From an uncultured Bacillota bacterium (lineage in GTDB: Bacteria > Bacillota > Clostridia > Christensenellales > UBA1242): DNA of 6,106 nt. Where the stretch lies: contig CASDQU010000068.1 in the NCBI GenBank assembly GCA_949282835.1, positions 1-6,106 of the forward strand. The letters are read 5' to 3'. A model generated the notes under the pieces. It worked only from the letters and a program-made list of their open reading frames with translations. It searched no databases and was not told the DNA's origin. A program made the position numbers and the translations under genes. Positions 1 to 5,556 of the stretch are shown piece after piece. Each line of letters opens with the position of its first letter. Within the stretch, counting starts at the first letter, position 1.

Positions 1-878
1 ACCTCCACAGCGCCAGCTCTTGACTGCAAGTTGTCGATAGCGCGTACCGACTTGTTGACCTCCTGCACAATATCGTTTATTCTTTCTTTTGGAATAGGCA
101 ATTTTTCTAGGCCGCCCTTTTCATTTATCGCCCTATCAAGCAGATATTTAAACCTTGAATATTTGAATTTGTCGTCTTTGTATTCCTCTTCCTTGTCTAT
201 AATAAGCTCTTTGTACCGCTTAATTATCTCCTGTCCTAATGGACCTGCTCCCTCTAATAGTTTGAGCATTCTCATTATATATATTTGAGAGGCTATATCA
301 TAGAGGTTGCCAACATATTTATTTATATCATATTCTTCTTGCATGAGAATGGCAAGATTGGAAATATAGAAATCTTCATTGATAATAGCCACATCTTCAA
401 GATTAAAAGCCTTTCTTACTTTTATTCTAAAAGAGGCATCATATTCATCAATAAAATCGGCTATGTGAGAGACGATATAACTTTCTTGCAAGGCATCATC
501 AACGAATTCAGACAAAAACAAAGAGGCCTTGGCGGTCTTGTCGTCTACCATAGAAATTTTTACATCAAAGTAAAAATATTTTTTCATATAGACAACAACA
601 GCTTTATAGAAATCAGCGCCACTATCGCTAATTTCCTTGTGCATTTTTACCAGGTCATATTTTATTTCATCTTTTATAACATATTGACCGCTATTATTAA
701 AACTACCAACAAGTTGAAAACGCATAACTAGCATTTTCATGCTTGTCTTATAATAATCGGCAATTTCTTTATCGCGCGCAACAATATCACTATCGAAAAC
801 TTTATAAGGAGTATTAACAGGTAAAGCCTTTTCTGGTTGTGATGGCGCTGCTAAGTTATTTTTTTGTGTCTTTTTCAT
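1..878 (-). CDS. Hypothetical protein, N-terminal part (runs off left edge)
   Basis: I do not recognise this protein. Reading the minus strand from the ATG at 876-878 gives 292 codons without a stop, up to the window edge, so the C-terminus is missing. The first ~22 residues (MKKTQKNNLAAPSQPEKALP) are polar and probably flexible. The rest is rich in charged and aromatic residues (many Tyr, Phe, Asp, Lys) and looks mainly helical. I see no signal peptide, membrane segment or cysteine cluster, so a cytoplasmic protein is likely. Acidic and helical stretches include DFIDEYDASFRIKVRKAF and the KRYKELIIDKEEEYKDDK region. No Shine-Dalgarno sequence precedes the ATG. The frame is open a little further upstream and contains TTG codons, but using one would add a short hydrophobic A/T-encoded stretch with no ribosome binding site, so I prefer the ATG. 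Plus-strand reading frames over the same bases have low-complexity translations and are treated as shadows. Confidence is high that it is a gene; the function is unknown. Confidence 0.85.
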   Translation of the reverse strand, partial: MKKTQKNNLAAPSQPEKALPVNTPYKVFDSDIVARDKEIADYYKTSMKMLVMRFQLVGSFNNSGQYVIKDEIKYDLVKMHKEISDSGADFYKAVVVYMKKYFYFDVKISMVDDKTAKASLFLSEFVDDALQESYIVSHIADFIDEYDASFRIKVRKAFNLEDVAIINEDFYISNLAILMQEEYDINKYVGNLYDIASQIYIMRMLKLLEGAGPLGQEIIKRYKELIIDKEEEYKDDKFKYSRFKYLLDRAINEKGGLEKLPIPKERINDIVQEVNKSVRAIDNLQSRAGAVE

Positions 879-887
879 ATATAAAAA

Positions 888-916
888 ATTATAAAACAAA
901 AGAAACAAAATATCAA
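888..916 (-). promoter_or_regulatory. Near-consensus sigma-70/sigma-A promoter for the left-edge gene
   Basis: On the minus strand, TTGATA (911-916) is followed by a 17-base spacer and a perfect TATAAT (888-893). Only nine bases separate the -10 box from the ATG at 878. Initiation at the usual distance of about 6-8 bases would leave a 5' untranslated region of only a few bases. The promoter lies in the 80-base gap after the DUF1540 gene, so the left gene can be expressed independently of it. Confidence 0.65.
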
Positions 917-958
917 GTTATTTTTTAAATAATCTTTTTTGAGCTAAAACTCTCTTCT

Positions 959-1270
959 TCAATTTTTTAAAAAACTGATACAATATGGCTTTTCTTTGAT
1001 TGAATTTAGCGTTATGCCGTTTGAAACACATTGACCATTATGATTAAATAGACATTTGGCTTGACAGGTAATTTTTAAAGTCTTACTATCGCGCTGTGGA
1101 GCATAACAAGGCGGCTCTTCTAATAGGTGCTTGGTGGTATCAGCAACTTTTTTGTTTGGGTCTTTGACAAAGTTATCACAAATAATCTTAGAATTTATAT
1201 TGATTTGATTGGCTTTGCAGGTAAATTTATCATTAAATTTACATAATCTTTTTCTGCAGCGTATGTCCAT
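959..1270 (-). CDS. Cysteine-rich protein with two DUF1540-type repeats
   Basis: This is a 103-residue protein with nine cysteines (5, 10, 18, 31, 55, 69, 73, 81, 97) in two related clusters. The first is C-x4-C-x7-C-x12-C followed by DNF (residues 3-34). The second is C-x3-C-x7-C-x15-C followed by ISF (residues 67-100). Each cluster resembles the DUF1540 pattern of short cysteine-rich domains common in Clostridia and Bacilli: I-x-C, C-x-aromatic-N, C-x-A/S-x-x-I, then a final C-x-x-F. The family is thought to bind metal, but no molecular function is established. A linker rich in Lys and Glu, including a lone Cys55, joins the repeats. I chose the ATG at 1268-1270 because an AAAGGAGAG ribosome binding site sits five bases upstream. 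A longer frame to 1339 would begin upstream of the predicted transcription start. There is no signal peptide, so it is probably cytoplasmic. It is divergent from rplI and shares its promoter region. The domain call rests on pattern recognition and is fairly confident. Confidence 0.8.
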   Translation of the reverse strand: MDIRCRKRLCKFNDKFTCKANQININSKIICDNFVKDPNKKVADTTKHLLEEPPCYAPQRDSKTLKITCQAKCLFNHNGQCVSNGITLNSIKEKPYCISFLKN

Positions 1271-1273
1271 AAT

Positions 1274-1282
1274 CTCTCCTTT
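1274..1282 (-). promoter_or_regulatory. Ribosome binding site that fixes the DUF1540 start
   Basis: AAAGGAGAG on the minus strand, with its AGGAG core ending five bases before the ATG at 1270, marks the true start. The in-frame ATGs further upstream (from 1339) have no comparable site, and the earliest lies upstream of the promoter -10 box. Confidence 0.75.
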
Positions 1283-1322
1283 TAAACTATTTTGGCAAAC
1301 CAAATTACAGCAAGATACATTC

Positions 1323-1350
1323 ATTATAATTATTGACAAAAGATTGACAA
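1323..1350 (-). promoter_or_regulatory. Promoter for the DUF1540 gene
   Basis: TTGTCA (1345-1350, minus strand), a 16-base spacer and a perfect TATAAT (1323-1328) form a good housekeeping promoter. The predicted start near 1316 gives a leader of about 46 bases before the ATG at 1270. Its -35 box overlaps the -35 box of the opposite rplI promoter in five of six bases. Confidence 0.65.
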
Positions 1351-1351
1351 A
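1332..1351. repeat. Direct repeat ATTGACAAA, 11-bp period, in the divergent promoter
   Basis: ATTGACAAA occurs at 1332-1340 and again at 1343-1351, one helical turn apart. The right copy supplies the -35 box in both directions. The left copy has no correctly spaced -10 box in either direction. It could be a second half-site for a regulator or just a chance duplication. Confidence 0.5.
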
Positions 1352-1372
1352 TAAACAATAAATTTATAGAAT
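1344..1372 (+). promoter_or_regulatory. Promoter for rplI and the downstream glycosyltransferase
   Basis: A perfect TTGACA (1344-1349), a 17-base spacer and TAGAAT (1367-1372) precede rplI. The predicted start near 1379-1380 leaves a leader of about 11 bases, just enough to include the AAAAGGAG ribosome binding site at 1377-1384. There is no room for a structured leader or riboswitch. Confidence 0.75.
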
Positions 1373-1390
1373 AACTAAAAGGAGATATTT

Positions 1391-1834
1391 ATGAAAGTAT
1401 TGCTTTTAAGTGATGTTAAAGGAACAGGGAAAAAGGGAGAAATCAAAGAGGTAAGCGATGGCTATGCCAGCAACTTCTTACTTAAAAAAGGACTTGCCCG
1501 AAAGGCAGATAGCGGCGCTATTAGTGAAAATGAGATAAAAAAACAGGCTGCACAATATCATAAAGATATGGATAAAAAAAGAGCAGAAACACTTGCCGCT
1601 CAAATTAAAGACCAAAAAATAGTAATAGCGATAAAGTGTGGCGAAAATGGTAAAACTTTTGGCTCGATTACCTCAAAGGAAATCAGTGAAAAATTGACAG
1701 AAAAAGGATTTGAGATTGAAAAGAAAAAAATTGAATTAAAAGAGCCTATCAAAGCAATCGGCTATTATAAAATAACTGTAAAACTCCATCCTGAAGTTAG
1801 CGCGGTGTTCAATTTAGAGGTTGTAGGACAATGA
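1391..1834 (+). CDS. rplI: 50S ribosomal protein bL9
   Basis: bL9 binds 23S rRNA near the base of the L1 stalk and helps maintain reading-frame fidelity. The 147-residue product has the family's usual length (about 148). The N-terminal rRNA-binding domain (residues 1-40) carries the signature G13-x2-G16, V21, G24-Y25, N28-F29-L30, G34. A charged connecting helix follows (about 41-75). The C-terminal domain has the conserved FGSIT (90-94) and LHPEV (132-136) segments. The start is supported by AAAAGGAG six bases upstream. In many Firmicutes rplI sits next to gdpP and dnaB, and in many proteobacteria next to rpsF and rpsR. Here it is first in a short unit, and its last four bases (ATGA) contain the start codon of a glycosyltransferase. 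Identification is secure. Confidence 0.97.
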   Translation: MKVLLLSDVKGTGKKGEIKEVSDGYASNFLLKKGLARKADSGAISENEIKKQAAQYHKDMDKKRAETLAAQIKDQKIVIAIKCGENGKTFGSITSKEISEKLTEKGFEIEKKKIELKEPIKAIGYYKITVKLHPEVSAVFNLEVVGQ

Positions 1835-2610
1835 AAATTCCAAAGATAATTCATTATGTTTGGCTAGGCGACAAAGAAAAGCCAAAACTTTTCTATAAAT
1901 GTCTTGAAAGCTGGAAAAAATTTTGCCCTGATTATCAAATCATAGAATGGAATGAAAGCAATTTTGATTTTTCAAAAAGCAGATATGCTAAAGAGGCATA
2001 TTCTCAAAAGAAATGGGGCTTTGTTCCAGACTACATTCGCGCCAAAGTACTCTATGACTATGGCGGATTTTATCTTGATACCGATGTGGAACTTACCAAA
2101 CCACTTGATGACCTTTTAGAGAATGAATTTTTAATTTCTTTTGAAAATGAAGTATATTTAGAGACAGCAGTGCTTGGCTCTATTGCTGGCCACCCTTTTT
2201 TGAAAAGAATGTGTGATTTTTATATTGAACAACCATTTATCAAGAAAAATGGAGAACTTGATGTCACACCTTCTACCCCAATATGGACTTGCTTTTTGCA
2301 AAGATATTACAATCTTAAACTAAAAGCGTCAAATCAGCTCCTTACAGATGTAGAAAATAGGGGCGCTCCAAAAGTAACAGTCTATAATTATGACTACTTC
2401 TGCCCAATAAACTACACAACAAAAAAACTTAACAAAACAGATAACACATATGCCATACACTACTTTGATGCCTCATGGTTTTCTGGAAAGCTGAAGACGC
2501 GAGAAAAATTTTTGAGATTTGTGTATTATTTGGTAGGAAAAAACATCTTTGCCTTGTTTACACGGATGTATGTTAAAAATGTGAGAAAAAGAATTAAAAA
2601 ATATTTATAA
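1831..2610 (+). CDS. DXD-type glycosyltransferase (Gly_transf_sug / GT32-like)
   Basis: This is a 259-residue predicted nucleotide-sugar transferase, probably for capsule, exopolysaccharide or another surface glycan. The N-terminus IPKIIHYVWLG (residues 3-13) is the typical opening strand of the Gly_transf_sug (PF04488/OCH1-like) fold. The central DYIRAKVLYDYGGFYLDTDV region (67-86) carries the conserved R70, the YGG and the catalytic metal-binding D83-T-D85. AIHYFDASW (208-216) matches the usual C-terminal His/Trp motif. There is no signal peptide. The last ~30 residues are hydrophobic then strongly basic (ending VRKRIKKYL), which could anchor the protein to the inner face of the membrane. 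Its ATG overlaps the rplI stop by four bases and its own Shine-Dalgarno sequence is weak (AGGA only two bases from the ATG, AGAGG further off), so translational coupling to rplI is likely. The sugar and acceptor cannot be told from sequence. Confidence 0.9.
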   Translation: MKIPKIIHYVWLGDKEKPKLFYKCLESWKKFCPDYQIIEWNESNFDFSKSRYAKEAYSQKKWGFVPDYIRAKVLYDYGGFYLDTDVELTKPLDDLLENEFLISFENEVYLETAVLGSIAGHPFLKRMCDFYIEQPFIKKNGELDVTPSTPIWTCFLQRYYNLKLKASNQLLTDVENRGAPKVTVYNYDYFCPINYTTKKLNKTDNTYAIHYFDASWFSGKLKTREKFLRFVYYLVGKNIFALFTRMYVKNVRKRIKKYL

Positions 2611-2702
2611 TTAAAAATAATTAAAATTTATTTTAAAAATATTTAAAAATATTTTTATTTAATTTAAAAAATACATTTTTTACTATAAAAATCTTTTTAT
2701 TT

Positions 2703-2732
2703 AAAAAATAGCCTTAATTTTGGCTATTTTTT
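2703..2732. terminator. Bidirectional intrinsic terminator between convergent genes
   Basis: AAAAAATAGCC (2703-2713) and GGCTATTTTTT (2722-2732) form a perfect 11-bp inverted repeat around an 8-base loop. T-rich sequence follows on the plus strand (TTTTTTCTTTGTTTT), and a T-run also ends the minus-strand copy. It can therefore terminate rplI-glycosyltransferase transcription from the left and prfA transcription from the right. Confidence 0.8.
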
Positions 2733-2761
2733 CTTTGTTTTATTTAAAAAAAATAATTTTT

Positions 2762-2789
2762 AAATTATTGATTAAAAATTCAATAATTT
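2762..2789 (-). terminator. Possible A/T-only hairpin directly after prfA
   Basis: AAATTATTGA (2762-2771) and TCAATAATTT (2780-2789) form a perfect 10-bp stem with an 8-base loop, starting immediately after the prfA stop codon. On the minus strand a T-run follows a few bases later. The stem has one G-C pair per arm, so it is weak alone. It may assist the main terminator or protect the 3' end. Confidence 0.35.
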
Positions 2790-3875
2790 TTATGCTTTTG
2801 CAAGTTTTTCTGCTCTATCTTTTATGGTGAGAGCATCAATAAATTGATCCAAATCGCCATTTAGAACTCCTTCCAAATTATAAGAAGTCAAATTGACCCT
2901 ATGGTCGGTTACCCTGCCTTGTGGATAGTTATATGTACGAACGCGCTCTGAGCGGTCACCCGTTCCCACCTGCGTCTTACGCTCTTTTTTATACTCACTT
3001 TCTATCTGCCCTTGATAATAATCATATAGCTTAGATCGCAAGATAGCCATGGCCTTTTCGCGATTTTTCATTTGTGAGCGCTCATCTTGACAGGCCACAA
3101 CAATTCCTGTTGGCAAATGGGTAATTCTAATAGCTGACTCTGTTTTATTGACATGTTGCCCACCAGCGCCACTTGAACGATAGGTGTCAATCTTTAAATC
3201 TTTATCATCAATCTCAAGTTCAACTTCCTCTATTTCAGGAAGCACAGCCACCGTTGAAGTAGAGGTGTGAATTCGTCCTTGACTTTCAGTTTCTGGCACT
3301 CGCTGCACTCTATGTACTCCACTTTCATATTTAAGTTTACTATATGCGCCCTTGCCTTTCACCATAAAAGTAATTTCCTTTATGCCGCCAAGCTCTGTTT
3401 CATTTAAGTCAAGAACTTCGACCTTCCAGCGTTTGCTATCTGCATACATATTATACATTCTATAAAGAACATAGCAAAATAGCGCCGACTCTTCGCCGCC
3501 TGCCGCTTGTCGGATTTCAATAATAACATTATTATCATCATTTTCATCTTTAGGAAGAAGCAGCTCTTTTAAATTTTCAAGCTCTCTTTCAATCTCATTT
3601 TTTAACCTTTCAAGCTCCTCAAAAAACATCTGTTTCATTTCATGTTCTTTTTCGTTTGCATAATCATCTTTACATTGAAGATAATCTTTGTTAAGCTTTG
3701 CAAGCCTATCATATGCATTTGCTACATCTTCAATTTTAGAGCGCTCTTTAGCAAGTTTTTGCCATTCTTTGTTATTTGATATCACTTTAGGATCAGAAAC
3801 AAGAGCGGTCAGCTCTTCATACCGCTCTTTAGTTTTTTTTGTTTTTTCAAGCATTTCATTTATTAATTCTTCCAT
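2790..3875 (-). CDS. prfA: Peptide chain release factor 1 (RF1)
   Basis: RF1 recognises UAA and UAG in the ribosomal A site and triggers peptide release. The product is 361 residues, against 360 for the E. coli protein. After a long charged helical N-terminal domain come IRQAAGGEESALF (121-133), the codon-recognition P194-E-T196, which fits the RF1 PxT tripeptide and not RF2's SPF, and the catalytic G238-G-Q240 within SSGAGGQHVN. The conserved TYNYPQGRVTDHR segment follows (about 314-326). I chose the ATG at 3873-3875 over an in-frame TTG at 3888-3890. AAAGGG lies six bases before the ATG, and the resulting length fits the family. The gene overlaps the end of the upstream prmC frame by 20 bases, so the two are co-transcribed and probably translationally coupled. 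The upstream product methylates the glutamine in this protein's GGQ. Identification is secure. Confidence 0.97.
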   Translation of the reverse strand: MEELINEMLEKTKKTKERYEELTALVSDPKVISNNKEWQKLAKERSKIEDVANAYDRLAKLNKDYLQCKDDYANEKEHEMKQMFFEELERLKNEIERELENLKELLLPKDENDDNNVIIEIRQAAGGEESALFCYVLYRMYNMYADSKRWKVEVLDLNETELGGIKEITFMVKGKGAYSKLKYESGVHRVQRVPETESQGRIHTSTSTVAVLPEIEEVELEIDDKDLKIDTYRSSGAGGQHVNKTESAIRITHLPTGIVVACQDERSQMKNREKAMAILRSKLYDYYQGQIESEYKKERKTQVGTGDRSERVRTYNYPQGRVTDHRVNLTSYNLEGVLNGDLDQFIDALTIKDRAEKLAKA

Positions 3876-5556
3876 AAACAACCCTTTCAATTTTGTTGTA
3901 ATCTTTTACAATTTGACAATCGCCAAAATTGTTTTCATTCATTAATTCTTTTACTTCTTCAGCCTGACCCTTGCCCACTTCAAAGAAAAGCCAACCTCTT
4001 TTATTTAAAAACTTACCAGCCTCTTTGACAATTTTGCGGTAATAAATAAGTCCATCTTCACCGCCATCAAGAGCAAGCTTAGGGTCATATTTTTTCACTT
4101 CGATATCAAGTTTATCTATATCTTTTGTTTTGATATATGGCGGATTTGATATGATTATATCATATTTCTTGTGTTTTTTCAAGCCAGCAAACAAATCTGC
4201 ATGAACAAAATCTACCTTAGCACCATTTTTTTCGGCATTGCTTTGAGCAAGTGCTAAAGCCTGCTTGGAAATATCGCTAGCGCTGACCTTGCAAGAGGAA
4301 TATTTTGCTATTGCAACAGCGATTGCGCCGCTACCACAACATAGATCTAAAGCAGTTTTTAAATCGCTCTCTTTAATTTTTTTTAGCGCCTCTTCCACAA
4401 GCACTTCAGTTTCAAGCCTTGGAGAAAGCACCTTTTTGTTTACATCAAATCTCAGCCCATAAAAATCTACAAATCCAAATATGCTTGAAAGAGGCTCGCC
4501 TTTAGCTCTTCTTGCACAAGCCCTCATAATATTTTGATACTCCTTTTGAGACACGCTCCTAACAAGCTTTATCTCTGCCCTGTTCATATTCAAAAAAGTT
4601 GCAATAATCCAATCTAAATCGCTCTTGTCAAACCTCTCACTTTGCTTGAGCTTTGTTTGCATCTCAGCATAAAGGCTGGACATTGAAACTCTGCCCTTTT
4701 CAATCTTCTCAAAATTTTGATAGCTTTCAAGCTCAATTTTTGCCGCCATTAACACCTCTTTATGAGTGATATTGGGCTTGACTACCACAAGAGCATTGGT
4801 AATATATGTTAAATCGCTTAAAAAGGCAATTTTTTTGACGCTTACAAACCTTAAATATTCATATACAAGGACAGAAATTGCCAAAAATATTGCCATATTT
4901 ACCAAGAAATTCAAGCCCCATCCAATATCTATTGCAATTAATGATATCACAAAAATTGAAATTAAAAAAACATTTGTGAGATAATTTAACATGTTTAATG
5001 GGTAAAAATGGGCATTTTTGTTGTCATTGCCATTTTGCTCTATATTTGCAGCCCCATTAAAAGAATATAGAGACTGCATAAAAGGACAGAACCTTAATAA
5101 GACTAATAAAAGGTAAACCAATAGCAATCTAATAAGTGCGATTATAAAACTTATGAAATAATAATTTTGATATTCATCAAAGAAAAAATTGTATATATAT
5201 CTTGGGAAAATACCTAGATACAAAAAGCCTAATATGAACATGGAGATGATAGCCGCTATCAGCGATATATAGCTTGATATGAAATTTATCTTCTTTGCCT
5301 GTCTATAAGATTTATTGTTTTCTTCTTCTTGACCGTCTAATTGATAGGACAATAAAAAAGCCTTGATATAAAGACAAAATCCATAAAAAAAATATACAAG
5401 CCCGCCAATTACAGGAAGTGATAAAAATCTTTTCTGCTCTTTCAGCACCACCCCTCCCACTTTCTTTTCTCCTGTATGACTGATTAAACTTATACTTAGC
5501 TTGCCATTTTGATATAACGCAACTCCATTGCTAAATGGAAATATAATCTTGCCCAT
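3856..5556 (-). CDS. prmC: DUF1385-like membrane domain fused to PrmC release-factor glutamine methyltransferase
   Basis: The frame encodes 566 residues in two modules. Residues 1-~285 resemble DUF1385 (YqhQ) membrane proteins, with about five hydrophobic segments (46-68, 92-116, 132-156, 193-211, 214-236). VYEYLRF (231-237) and the segment from LTYITNALVVVKP to LESY (249-279) correspond to the family's SYE and LT-x-x-x-P endings. The family's GGQ-A-x-x-EGVMMR opening, HGAEH and HPRCGTSF motifs are absent or degenerate (GVALYQNG at 11-18, FNGAANI at 166-172). Residues 292-566 are a complete 275-residue PrmC (E. coli 277). The module has an N-terminal helical domain, LSPRLETE (377-384), the SAM-binding DLCCGSGAIA (404-413), D428 in motif II, N471-PPY-474, LALDGGEDGLIYYRKI, FFEVGKGQ and a final RVVYGR. 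PrmC uses S-adenosylmethionine to N5-methylate the GGQ glutamine of RF1 and RF2. The methyltransferase looks intact, while the membrane half is diverged. The ATG at 5554-5556 has no good ribosome binding site, and an in-frame stop lies just upstream. Confidence 0.9.
   Translation of the reverse strand: MGKIIFPFSNGVALYQNGKLSISLISHTGEKKVGGVVLKEQKRFLSLPVIGGLVYFFYGFCLYIKAFLLSYQLDGQEEENNKSYRQAKKINFISSYISLIAAIISMFILGFLYLGIFPRYIYNFFFDEYQNYYFISFIIALIRLLLVYLLLVLLRFCPFMQSLYSFNGAANIEQNGNDNKNAHFYPLNMLNYLTNVFLISIFVISLIAIDIGWGLNFLVNMAIFLAISVLVYEYLRFVSVKKIAFLSDLTYITNALVVVKPNITHKEVLMAAKIELESYQNFEKIEKGRVSMSSLYAEMQTKLKQSERFDKSDLDWIIATFLNMNRAEIKLVRSVSQKEYQNIMRACARRAKGEPLSSIFGFVDFYGLRFDVNKKVLSPRLETEVLVEEALKKIKESDLKTALDLCCGSGAIAVAIAKYSSCKVSASDISKQALALAQSNAEKNGAKVDFVHADLFAGLKKHKKYDIIISNPPYIKTKDIDKLDIEVKKYDPKLALDGGEDGLIYYRKIVKEAGKFLNKRGWLFFEVGKGQAEEVKELMNENNFGDCQIVKDYNKIERVVYGRINK
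3882..3887 (-). promoter_or_regulatory. prfA ribosome binding site inside the prmC frame
   Basis: AAAGGG on the minus strand sits six bases before the prfA ATG at 3875 and within the last codons of prmC. It lies downstream of the competing TTG codon (3888-3890), which argues that the ATG is the start actually used. Confidence 0.65.
4681..4700 (-). promoter_or_regulatory. Possible internal translation start for a free PrmC
   Basis: Met292 of the fused frame (ATG at 4681-4683) lies exactly where a stand-alone PrmC would begin. AAAAGGG (4694-4700) precedes it, with a 10-base gap that is longer than ideal. If used, this site would yield a 275-residue soluble PrmC alongside the full-length fusion. 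This is inference from position and spacing only. Confidence 0.3.

Noticed and set aside
31..731. Two plus-strand open frames of 85 and 148 codons
   Set aside because: They overlap the 292-codon minus-strand gene, have low-complexity Ile/Phe/Ser-rich translations and lack convincing ribosome binding sites. They are antisense shadows.
917..958. Possible terminator after the DUF1540 gene
   Set aside because: The only inverted repeat (GAG...CTC next to A/T runs) has three to four base pairs, too weak to call.
1271..1339. N-terminal extension of the DUF1540 protein to an ATG at 1339
   Set aside because: The upstream ATG lies before the predicted -10 box and has no Shine-Dalgarno sequence, whereas the ATG at 1270 has AAAGGAGAG at ideal spacing.
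3876..3890. TTG start adding five residues to RF1
   Set aside because: AAAGGG sits correctly for the ATG at 3875, and 361 residues is the normal RF1 length.
3688..3945. Plus-strand open frame of 85 codons opposite prfA and prmC
   Set aside because: It lies antisense to strongly identified genes, with a low-complexity Ser/Phe-rich product.
4265..4984. Two plus-strand open frames of 65 and 72 codons opposite the fused prmC
   Set aside because: They lie wholly inside a motif-confirmed minus-strand gene and have no recognisable domains.
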